Of a DNA stretch of 64,000 bases, positions 1-8,404 are shown piece by piece (the first letter of the stretch is position 1; every line of letters starts with the position of its first letter). The stretch lies in assembly GCF_033807715.1 (NCBI RefSeq), contig NC_084591.1, positions 43,922,868-43,986,867 on the forward strand. The letters run 5' to 3'. The position numbers were made by a program, and so were the translations under genes. The notes beneath the pieces are model-generated. The model saw only the letters and a list, made by a program, of their open reading frames with translations, was not told where the DNA came from and did not search any database. The stretch comes from Cololabis saira (taxonomy: Eukaryota > Chordata > Actinopteri > Beloniformes > Belonidae).

Positions 1-1149
1 AAGCTTGTGTTTTACGTTACCACTGCAGTTCTTCATTTGATCCAGTTACCTTCATATTTTCAGTCTGATGTGATAAAAACATTTACCTTCTTCCAGTGTC
101 GTTTCATACTAGTGTTCTGTTAGTCCAGTGTTCTGGTACATCCTCCCAGTGAGAACCAGTGAAGAAATGAGTAAAAACATGAAATAATAAAACTGATCAA
201 CTTACCAGGTGGGACTCTCATTCTTTGTACTTTTTTCATTCTTACTTGTTAATGTTTCATCACCTTATTGTCGTGCTGATATTACGTTATTCTCATAATC
301 TGATGTCCTGGTATTCTGATGTTTTATGAGATCCAACAAATGTAAATCTGAGAAACGAAAGAAAGAAAAAGAAACATGTTTAAATATGTACCATCAGTTT
401 CCTCCAAAATATTGACTCAAATATTCTGATTATATCCACATACCTGAGGTTTTACCTTACAAACCTCATACTTAAGTTCCACCGTACCTGATAGATGAGA
501 TGACGTTACAAACCGTTTTGCATTTTGTCCAGTTTTCTGCTCATCTGGTGTGATGTTATTCTGATGTTGGATCAGATCCTCATATTCAAAACATGAAACA
601 TAGGGAAAAAAAATAAAAGACAAGTAGAAAGTTCATCTAAATTTGCAAACTTGAAAACATGTGAGAAAGAAAAATAATCAAATTTAAATGATTCATGTCA
701 GTTATAATATTTCTCCACTTTGTTTCAAATACAGAGGTGAAATATCCATCCTGTGTGTTTGACCTAACAATCTTCTTAGATTGTTAGGTCTAAGAAGACC
801 TAACAATCACCATATTTTCATGTTACTGTGAACAAACAATTTCTTTTTTCCATTATTTTCTCCATCAGATGTCCTGATCATCAAATGCTGTTAGACCAAC
901 ATTTCAGTGTGATGCTCTGGTGAATACTCACACTGTAAACCTGAGGAAGGAAATGTTGCTTAATATAAAACCTCCTGAGGTCAGATCCATTGTGATGTCA
1001 TCAATGACATCATAGAACTTTGATGATGCATCTCTGTGATGTTTTAGAATGTTTATTCATTGTGAATCCTTTAACATTGTTGAATATGAATGATTGTATC
1101 AATTAATGTCAGAAATGCACTGAAAGGATTCACATTCCTAGGAGTACCT
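1..1149. other. AT-rich flank without a recognisable gene
   Basis: No supported coding region or RNA gene is seen. Short loosely repeated phrases such as tctgatgt and gatcctcat recur, and one folded three-part repeat lies at 761-808. The rest looks like ordinary non-coding DNA. Confidence 0.5.
761..808. repeat. Three-arm inverted/direct repeat (alternating hairpin)
   Basis: A 12-base arm (gacctaacaatc, 761-772) is followed by its exact reverse complement (779-790) and then by an exact direct copy (797-808). The 6-base spacers ttctta and taagaa are also complementary. Two mutually exclusive hairpins could form. It may be a small MITE remnant; function unknown. Confidence 0.7.
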
Positions 1150-1331
1150 TAGAAAGCTTATAATAATAACTAGACAATTTCCTCGCAGAAATTTCGAGAG
1201 TGCCACGGCGGGCTGCTGTCCATTTGTGTACATTGCTTCATTTTGCAAGCAATAAAGGTGAAGGACTCAAAACTAAGTCTGATGACACCACACAGGATTC
1301 TCTACGTCAAACCATTCAAAAGTTATAGCAG
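1150..1331 (-). repeat. Fragment of the dispersed repeat seen at 61.8-62.7 kb
   Basis: The reverse complement of roughly 1225-1330 matches the phrases aacttttgaatggtttgac, gtggtgtcatc and gttttgagtccttgaac found at 62.4 kb. The fragment stops at the LTR that begins at 1332, so the BEL element appears to have inserted into this repeat. Confidence 0.55.
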
Positions 1332-1776
1332 TGTTGTGGAGCAGAAGCTTCTTCTCAATAACCAGAACGTGTGTCTTTAAAACGGAACATTTATTCTCCT
1401 CAAACAAGCTGCAGCTTACAAAACGGGAGAAAATAACGGATCTTTCCTCGACATCTTCAGCACGCAGTTAGAATCAACGTTAGCGGTCAACACCTGCTCG
1501 ATCACTTCCGGTAGACTTCAAAATAAAAGCATTTCCCTTTGAAACCGGAAATAGGGTATTTTCAGTACAATCTTGATACTAACACAAGAAAATTGACAAT
1601 TTAACGTTTATCAGGACATGTTCACTTTACTGTAAACAGTTTAACTGTAAATACATGTAAATAAATTGTAAATACTATAAATAATGTAAAAAGTGCATCT
1701 TATACATTTTAACTTACAGCTTTAAGTAAACATGAATTATCTGTTTCAATCCCTTTTAATAAAACAATTCACAACA
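1332..1776 (-). repeat. 3' LTR of the truncated BEL/Pao element
   Basis: The plus strand reads TGTTGTGG at the left edge and TTCACAACA at the right edge, giving terminal TG...CA and a 7-bp inverted end. The minus-strand purine tract GGGCGGGAGAA abuts the right edge, as expected next to a 3' LTR. An AATAAA lies on the minus strand near 1388-1394. The matching 5' LTR is not in the window. Confidence 0.65.
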
Positions 1777-1820
1777 TTCTCCCGCCCGATGAACAACTGT
1801 TCATCACTACTCAGTCTCCT

Positions 1821-2369
1821 TTAACTTATCTCTAATGGATATATCAACTGAACAGGTCTCTTCAACAAACTGCCTGTCGTTGTACGAACAGTGCAGGAAT
1901 GAATGAGTCCGTCTGGAAACAGCTCTATTATCCTGCCCATTTTCCAGATCTGCCTGGGTATGTTGTCCTCTCCGATCAGAACGACCTCTCCCACTTTCAG
2001 CATAGTGGGTACAGGTAACTCACACCTGTGAGCTGATTTCAAGCCCATCAGGTAGTCCTTTTTCCAGCTGTTCCAAAAGCTGGTTAACAGTCTCTGCCGG
2101 TACCTCCATCTCCGGCCCATGTCCTCTCTGCTCACGTTGGTTGCCTGAGATGGTGGAAGCATAGTCTTTGGTGGTAAGGAAGTTAGTCTTTTCCCAACCA
2201 GGAAATGAGAGGGTGTAAGTGGCTGGGGCTCTGAAGCATCACTGTCCATATAAGAAAGAGGCCTGGAGTTTAACACAGCCTCTATTTCAGAAAGCATGGT
2301 TGTCAACTCCTCGAAGCTTAGTGAAGCTTTCCCCATGATCCTCTTCAGACATGTTTTTACAGATCTCAC
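1821..2369 (-). pseudogene. BEL/Pao integrase C-terminal region
   Basis: The 182-residue open segment resembles the C-terminal part of BEL/Pao integrases (the DUF5641-type domain): LNSRPL, then LTPSHFLVGK, a WRYRQ / FWNSWKKDYL block, and VGEVVLIGEDN near the end. The protein would join cDNA to the target. It continues from the upstream integrase segment, which ends in a different frame, so a frameshift separates them near 2500-2560. Treated as a pseudogene fragment. Confidence 0.75.
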
Positions 2370-2488
2370 AAGTCTTTCCCAGAAGCCGCCCCACCAAGCA
2401 GCTCGCTCGGCAATAAACTTCCAGGTGATCCCTTTGTCAGCGAAAAACTCTGTAAGCTCTGACCCTCTGATAGACTTCCGCAGTTCTT

Positions 2489-3205
2489 TTAGGTCTTGGG
2501 CTGCTCTCTTGAATGTTTTAGTATTGTAAACTGTGTATAGTAAATAACTTTACACAGTCCTCGTTTTGCAATAAATCTCTTTAAGTCTAAGAGAAACTTT
2601 TCAGTAGTCTGATCTGAGACTAGCTCTAAATGCACAGCTCTAGTGACAGCGCATGTGAATACTGCAATATATGCCTTTGACTGGCCACTAGACTTGACAT
2701 ATAATGGTCCTGCAAAATCTACCCCTGTAACTTCAAAGGGTGGTGACTCAGTAACCGTGTCTCTAGGTAGCGGAGCTGTGACTTGCTGTGCTGATTTCAC
2801 CTCAAGTCTCTTACAAATGTTACAATGTGAGACTGTTTTCTTCACCAGCTGTCTCCCCTTCAAAACCCAGTGTTTCTCCCGCATCTGCACTAGAGTATCT
2901 CTGACCCCAGTGTGCATCACTCTCTCATGACAGTACTGAGCTAGTAACTCAGAGTATCTGTGTTTTGTAGGCAGCACCCACGGGTGTTGCTCCCTGAAAC
3001 TGAGATCTGAGTGCTGTAGTCTACCTCCTACATCTTGTCCAGATTTCAGCTGACTGATTTCTTGGTTAAAGCGATGCTCTTGTGTCACTTTAACCCAGTA
3101 CACTTCTGCAGCAGTGAGCGCTTCTGCAGTTAGCTCTCCCTGAGTCTTTTGACTAGAACGAACATTAGTTATGAACCTTTTCACCCATGCAGTTGTTCTC
3201 AGCAC
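2489..3205 (-). pseudogene. BEL/Pao integrase zinc-binding and core region
   Basis: The segment has an HHCC-like zinc-binding stretch (H..R..GV..TL, W..KGRQ, then C-x2-C in HCNICKRL) followed by the start of an integrase core with TGVDFAGPL carrying the first catalytic Asp. The stretch that should hold the second catalytic Asp is corrupted here, because an AT-rich change replaces it near 2525-2555. The parallel scrap at 3868-3976 still carries that Asp motif. The copy is inactive. Confidence 0.75.
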
Positions 3206-3273
3206 TGTTTTTAACCTGCTGTACTTGTCTAGATCTAACAGTGGCCCAGCTTGTTCTGTGCTGGTAAACTGTA

Positions 3274-3864
3274 CTACAGTACTACAGACCTAAGCTCAGT
3301 GTTTACCTCATTTGTGACACAGTCCTCATCAGTGCTTTCTGTATCATCAGTTGGTGAGAGCGAAGCGGGTCCGCTCCACCACAGCTGGCTCTGGATGAGG
3401 GTTTCTACACTCTGGCCTCTGGTTGGTAGATCAGCAGGATTGGTTTTGCCGCTGCAGTGTGCCCACGACTCTGGATTTGTGAGAGCTTGTATTTCAGTCA
3501 CTCTGTTGGCCACAAATGGCTTCCACCTTTGTGCTGTGCTGTGTATCCAATGAAAGACAATCATTGAATCTGTCCACATGTGAAGCTGATTTACTTGCAG
3601 GTTCAGTGGCTGGAGAAGATTGTTCCCTAACCTTGCTCCGATCAATGCACCCATCAGCTCCAAGCGTGGTAATGTCATTTTCTTTAATGGAGCCACCTTT
3701 GACTTGGATGCTACAAAGGTTGTCACAACTTCTCCTTCTTTGTTCTGTCCTTGCAGATAGGCAACAGCACTGTATCCCTTTTCGCTAGCATCACAATCGA
3801 CATGTAGCTTGATATTCTCTGAGTTTGGTTGAATCTCAATTTGGTACCACCTTGGAATGGCCAC
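3274..3864 (-). pseudogene. BEL/Pao RNase H region
   Basis: The minus-strand segment contains a BEL-type RNase H: LHVDCDASEKGYSAVAYL (first Asp), the PLKKMTLPRLELMGAL block, then WTDSMIVFHWI (second Asp) and NPADLPTRG near the end. This domain degrades the RNA strand during reverse transcription. The initiating residue suggested by the frame is not a real start, since the domain would be internal to a Pol polyprotein. Sequence upstream of it is an unrelated integrase scrap, so the Pol ORF is broken. Confidence 0.8.
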
Positions 3865-3867
3865 CAG

Positions 3868-3976
3868 GTCAAGCTCTGTAAACTCTGACCCTCTGATAGA
3901 CTTCCACAGTTCTTTTAGGTCTTGGTCTGCTCTCCTGAATGTTTTAGCATTGTCTGAGTAAATAACTTTACACTAG
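3868..3976 (-). pseudogene. Duplicated BEL/Pao integrase scrap
   Basis: Minus-strand translation gives VIYSDNAKTF, the second-Asp motif of a retroviral-type integrase core. The DNA is homologous to 2452-2565. Its place upstream of RNase H is out of order for a Pol gene, so it reflects rearrangement or nested insertion. Confidence 0.65.
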
Positions 3977-4074
3977 CAGACCCCTGTGACCCTGCAAAGG
4001 TTATAGCGGGTATAGATAATGGATGGATGTACCATCAAGTATTTTCTCTGACATACTCACCCATTTAACAAAAG
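3977..4074. repeat. Tail of a common teleost repeat and junction
   Basis: The phrase taagcgggtatagataatgg followed by atggatg resembles the 3' tail of a very common fish repeat. It forms the junction between the BEL remnant and the tRNA-bearing unit to the right; its own family cannot be settled from this piece. Confidence 0.4.
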
Positions 4075-4480
4075 TGTCCATAAAGTGGAAGTACATCAGT
4101 TATCAGTTCTGTAAAGCTGAAATAAACATGTATGTTTGATTGAATCAGAAGCATTAGTCAATAAAATGTAAAATTTGAAGTGAAGAGTTCAAGTTTTTGG
4201 AGAATCTTTACTCTCTCCGTATATTTGCAATAACCCGAGACGGCAGCTAAACTGAAGGGACCTGTAAAGAGTGAATGTGAGGTAGGACACTATAACTTAC
4301 TGTCTCAAGTCTCTTTAACCACAGAGGGACTAAAACTCTCACCCTTCTTATCCAAAGTCAGATCCTTGTCCTTTAGGATGTGTGGTTCACCAATGGCTTC
4401 TGTTTCTCATTCCAGCATGTCACACCTCTAAAGGTCTTACTGTTTTGATGTCTCAGACGAGGTAAGTGAGACGTTGTGGA
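4075..4480 (+). repeat. Dispersed unit upstream of a tRNA-Thr-like gene, copy 1
   Basis: This stretch is closely matched by 36553-36970 (phrases such as caaaagtgtccataaa, ctctctccgtatatttgca and gtctcaagtctctttaacca). In both copies it runs directly into tRNA-Thr-like sequence. The unit is therefore a duplicated tRNA-gene segment rather than a simple SINE. Confidence 0.7.
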
Positions 4481-4552
4481 GGCCCTGTGGCTTAGTTGGT
4501 CAAAGCACCTGTCTAGTAAACAGGATCCTGGGTTCAAATCCCAGCAGAGCCT
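4481..4552 (+). tRNA. tRNA-Thr (AGT)-like gene, probably a pseudogene
   Basis: The 72-nt sequence folds as a cloverleaf: D-stem GCTT/AAGC, anticodon stem CCTGT/ACAGG around the loop CTAGTAA (anticodon AGT), and T-stem CTGGG/CCCAG around TTCAAAT (B box). It resembles vertebrate tRNA-Thr(AGT). Oddities: the variable loop is only 3 nt (ATC), the acceptor stem has one C-A mismatch, and no run of four T follows closely. These argue for a decayed or weakly active gene. Confidence 0.75.
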
Positions 4553-4935
4553 CTAAACTCATCTGTCTTTGGATGAGAAAAAGATTATAGATGTCTCATT
4601 CATTCATCCATGGTTCAAACATGGTGGTGAAATGGAACCCATTGAATGTTTCTTACCCAAAGTTAATTCACACATTCCAGTCTTAAAGCTCTTCTAAGAG
4701 ATGTGGACTGCTTGAGAGGGAGGTAATGTCTGGTTCTTCTCCTTTTAGTCACTTTAATGCTTTGCTGTTCTTCACTCGTGCCACAAGGTGGGGTACTCCT
4801 CCAATTCTTCTTGACCAAATGTGTATTTCTTTACATGGTGTGTCTGACAGTCAGTTACTTTCCAAGTTTGACCTCACTTAAAAAGATCTCTACTTGGTTT
4901 GGGAGACTGTGCATGTAATTAAAGATGTTGTAAAC
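4553..4935. other. Non-coding stretch, nothing recognised
   Basis: No ORF, RNA gene or repeat end is convincing between the tRNA-like gene and the MITE that begins at 4939. Confidence 0.4.
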
Positions 4936-5082
4936 CAGGGGCCGGATTCACAAAACATTCTTAAGAAAAAAAATCTTCTTAAGTGTCATTTTTTTCTTAA
5001 GTTCAGTCTTAAGAAGAAAAAAAAGGAAGAAGTCATATTCTCCAAAAAAGTTCTTAAGTATTTTCTCAACTTTCTTCTTAAG

Positions 5083-5824
5083 AAAGGTTGTTTGTTGGGG
5101 TGGCAGCCTGACATTGGAGGACAGGAACAGGATTAATAAACGTATTAAAAAGGCCGGTTCTGTCATTGGTATGAGCCCTTCTTCTCTGGAGGTCAGAACA
5201 GAGCAGAGGACTAGGAGGAAGCTCAGAGTTATTAGTACCAGTTATAGTACCAGTTATACTAGGAGGAAGCTCAGAGTTATCCTGTCCCAAGATGATCATC
5301 CCCTGTACAGCTTTTTTTCAAGAAGTAGCAGAAGTAAACGGCTTCTTTTGCCCAGATGCTCCACAGAGAGATTTAGGAAATCCTTTGTTCCTGCAGCAAC
5401 CAGACTTTTTAACTTGGACTGCTGATGTCATGTATATCTATATTATATTAACCCTTGTACTGCAAATTGCACTTTAAACTGCAGCCACTTTTAGACTGTC
5501 ATAACTTGCTGCCATATTCTCTTGTACAGTGCACTTTTAATTGCAGCTATATTCTTAGCTGTTTAATTTGTAATTCTATACTTGTCTTGCACATTGCACT
5601 TTTAAATGGATTTGTATTCTTTTTCTCTTATCTCCCTTTTTTGGGGGGTCATTTTCTGGTTATTTGTTTTGTTGTATTGATCCACTGCTGTCCCTAGGTG
5701 GAGACATGTTAATGTGTATTGTTGATTGTTTTATGTTGTATTGTTGTGGCCATGGTTGAAATGAAGTTTCCCCTTTGGGGATTATTAAAGTTTAATCCTA
5801 TCCTATGCTATCCTATCCTATCCT
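5083..5824 (+). mobile_element. 5'-truncated Rex1/CR1-like LINE
   Basis: The end of a LINE reverse-transcriptase ORF is followed by a 3' UTR and a (TATCC)n tail at about 5797-5824. A 15-bp duplication, aactttcttcttaag, flanks it at 5068-5082 and 5825-5839. Truncation at the 5' end and a simple-repeat 3' end are usual for Rex1/CR1-type insertions. Confidence 0.8.
5114..5425 (+). pseudogene. C-terminal end of a Rex1/CR1-like LINE reverse transcriptase
   Basis: The roughly 100-residue reading frame contains RINKRIKKAGSVIG, EQRTRRKLRVI, DDHPLY and RCSTERFRKSFVPAATRLFN, typical of the tail of fish Rex1/CR1 LINE ORF2. The piece TRRKLRVI is duplicated with STSYSTSY between, reflecting a short tandem DNA duplication near 5207-5280. 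There is no true start, because the reading frame enters from the truncated 5' side. It lacks the catalytic YADD region and is inactive. Confidence 0.75.
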
Positions 5825-6605
5825 AACTTTCTTCTTAAGTTTCTTCTTAAGAAAAAACTTAAGAATAAATGGTATTCTTGAAATAAAAGTTCTCAAGTTT
5901 GTTCTTGACTTTTTTCTTAACTTTAAGACAACCTTTAAAATTTCCTTTGTGAAAAAGTAAGCCTCTAATATCACCTTTTTCAACACATTTGCACATGCAC
6001 AAACAAAAACCCGCAATGTTGTGGAGCGATACATCGGTGTAGTGAAGTCTCGCTTCAGGTGCATCGACTGAATATAATGAAATGAAATGAATATATATAA
6101 TTTTGTATACCAAGTACGTAGAGGTGCACTAAATAAAAACCTCTACATATGTAGCTTAATAAAATAAAATGAAATTCAATAGACTGATATGTTCCTTTTA
6201 ATACATTGATTCAAATTGTGACGGCTCTGATGTACAGACAGAGCAGCAGCTGCTTCTGGGGCATGAAAACATGAAGCTTCACTTTATATTCAGACAAACT
6301 AATGTGGCAGCTACAACGTCGTTTTGGTGTGAAATGCATTCTGGGATACTTGGCTGCTACTGCTGTGTGAACGGTCTGCTGGAGCGGCTACTGAATTGAT
6401 TGAGTGATTTCGGATACAGCCATATTTTAAGAAGTTCTTAAGTAGGAAAAATTAGAAATTCGTAAGAAATGACAGTTCTTAAGATGGTTCTTAAGAAAAT
6501 ATTGAGGAATTGCACTTAAGAACTTTCTTATGAACTTCTTAATTTTAGATCTTAAGACATTTCTTAAGATCGTTCTTAAGAACATATTGGTGAATCCGGC
6601 CCCAG

Positions 6606-7527
6606 GATCAAACATGCACATACACACAGGTGATCAGGTGCAGGGGAATTAGGAGCTGGGAAGCCAAACAGTTTTTTAGTTTTTTTTGGAACCAGCATGA
6701 GTTGGAAATGTCTTCAAATTCCCTCACATGGCATTTTTTGTTGTTAGATTGCCATTACAGTTATAATATTTTCATGGTCCTTTTGCAGAATGATTTCACT
6801 ACTTCTGCTGTGCTTTTAAACAGCTGTGTGTGTCTGGTTTTCTGGTGTTGTTTATAATAACAAGAAAAGAAATACATCTTCACTCTAATGTGTGCTATTA
6901 CGTGTGCTTCCTCTTCCACTATTCTTCGTGACGTCATCAAAGACGTCACATGTCTTTGATGACGTTCCAAGGCTCCATGAAAGAGCATTTGAACGCTACG
7001 CGTCTGAAGCTGGAGCTGATTTGCTGCAAACGAGGATGAATGTGCACATGTTCCCAAACGTAGCAACAGCGCCCTCTGCTGGTTCATGGCGGTATGGTCG
7101 TAAGCGGCAGCTGCGGCTTCACAACTGTCTTCTATACGCACTTACCGAGTGTACTGTCACGTTTGTGTTGTTTTCATCATAACTGAACAACACAAACATC
7201 CGTATGCTGTCCTTTGACGACCGAGTTACTCCTGAAAATAAATGGATGGCGCTCCTATAGTTTATTTCTTTAGTTCAGCCACTTATAGGCTCTGCAAAGC
7301 GATTTAGTCTTTTTCCTATTCACCCGTTCACAGCCTCTTATTTTAGACACTCACAATGTGACACCAACCCCCCGGTGAACATGTGGGAGTGAAGTGTCTC
7401 ATAAACACTGACACACGGCAGCTGCAGAGTTTCAGCTCCGCTACAATCCACCAGCTCCACTTGTGAATGAGCTCATCATCAGTTGCCACAAGACATCCAG
7501 AAGTTGTTTCAAATAAAAGAAAATAAA
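6606..7527. other. Mostly unassigned sequence left of the BEL element
   Basis: No coding gene is supported. It contains a 13-bp-arm palindrome with a TGACGTCA core at 6929-6965. The right end (about 7340-7527) is the left flank of the BEL insertion and may belong to the LINE fragment that resumes at 12102. Confidence 0.4.
6929..6965. promoter_or_regulatory. Palindrome containing a CRE-like TGACGTCA
   Basis: Arms acgtcatcaaaga (6931-6943) and tctttgatgacgt (6953-6965) are perfect inverted repeats around 9 bases. TGACGTCA at 6929-6936 is the consensus CREB/ATF site. Whether it regulates anything is unknown. Confidence 0.4.
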
Positions 7528-8003
7528 TAAAGAAAATTCTATTGCTGGATATGAGTAATATGCTGACCCCCGAAAGTTTATAGTTCATAAAAGAGAGGAC
7601 ATTGAAAGGGAATCCATTTTACGTCATTTATTTTCCCAGAACCATGGTCTGAGGAGTGGAAACAAAGGAATACATATTAGTATAGAATAAACAATAAGCA
7701 TTAAGTCGAAGGATAGAATAAAGCAGGGAAATCAAATATATAACTTAGAGCATAACAGAACACAATCATAATGAAAGGCTTACATTTAGGTCAGAGACGC
7801 ATGGTATGTCCTGGGATGTTGAAGGGCTGATGGTGTGTGTGTGGGGATTGAGTCCATGTTTATATGTGAGCACACCTGGGCTGATTAGGGCGGGGGTGAT
7901 GGCAAGCACCTGCAGATGGTTGGAGTGATTGGGGATTGTGGTGAAGTTGTGGTGGTTGTCCACCAGAGGCTGCCATCCTGTCAGGCTGAGGAAATTCTTA
8001 ACA
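7528..8003 (-). repeat. 3' LTR of the BEL derivative
   Basis: This is 476 bp, beginning TAAAG and ending TTAACA on the plus strand, so the minus-strand LTR starts TGTTAAG. No mismatch to the 11626-12101 copy was found by eye. Confidence 0.93.
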
Positions 8004-8016
8004 GCCGCCCCCACGG
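8004..8016 (-). promoter_or_regulatory. Polypurine tract of the BEL derivative
   Basis: The minus strand reads CGTGGGGGCGGC immediately before the 3' LTR, the expected place and composition for the plus-strand DNA primer. Confidence 0.65.
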
Positions 8017-8056
8017 CAGCCCGGCTGCTGTGGTTATCCAGAGAATTTGAAGGCGG

Positions 8057-8404
8057 TCAGGGTGGCAGCGGTGGTAGCGGAATGAGGCGTGCTCCTGGGC
8101 GAGTGTAGGTCCGTTCCTGGATAATGACATCTGCCGGCCATTGTGCTCGAGACGCTTGGGGATCCATGACAAGGACTATTGTGTCCTCTTTGAGGTTATC
8201 AGTTGCTGTGAGCCATTTGTTCTGACACTGTAGGGTTGGAAGGTAATCACGGATGAACTGTGACCAAAAATGGTCCGCCAGTATCTGGCTCTGGCGCCAA
8301 CGGCGCCGCCCCATGGACTCGGGAGCATACGTCACTTGAGGTAGAGTGGAGTCACGCCGCCCCATAAGGAGCATGTCTGGAGTCACAGGGTCCAGGTTGG
8401 CCAC
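8057..8404 (-). pseudogene. BEL/Pao integrase C-terminal domain remnant
   Basis: The segment has DPVTPDMLLMGRRDS, MGRRRWRQSQILADHFW, FIRDYLPTLQ and a VLVMDPQ strand, typical of the BEL integrase C-terminal (DUF5641-like) domain. It overlaps the end of the long Gag-protease ORF in another frame and is joined to it by a deletion near 8405-8410 that removed the integrase core. It would not be translated from the long ORF without frameshifting. No catalytic Asp or Glu residues remain. Confidence 0.75.

Larger units (their letters stand above)
1332..3976 (-). mobile_element. Truncated BEL/Pao LTR retrotransposon
   Basis: Read on the minus strand, the order is an integrase scrap (3976-3868), RNase H (3864-3274), integrase (3205-2489), integrase C-terminal domain (2369-1821), a purine-rich tract (about 1777-1790) and one LTR (1332-1776). 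Gag, protease and reverse transcriptase are absent and no second LTR lies upstream, so the element is 5'-truncated. The upstream integrase scrap repeats DNA also present at 2452-2565, so the copy is rearranged as well. It cannot be autonomous. Confidence 0.8.
4939..6602. mobile_element. Harbinger-like MITE rich in TTCTTAAG, with nested LINE
   Basis: The ends are inverted: GGGCCGGATTCAC at the left and GTGAATCCGGCCC-type sequence at the right. A CAG triplet flanks both sides (4936-4938 and 6603-6605), consistent with a 3-bp target duplication. Both arms are packed with TTCTTAAG. There is no transposase ORF. The element is interrupted at 5083-5824 by a Rex1 LINE, so without it the MITE is about 900 bp. 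The superfamily is inferred from the 3-bp duplication. Confidence 0.65.
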
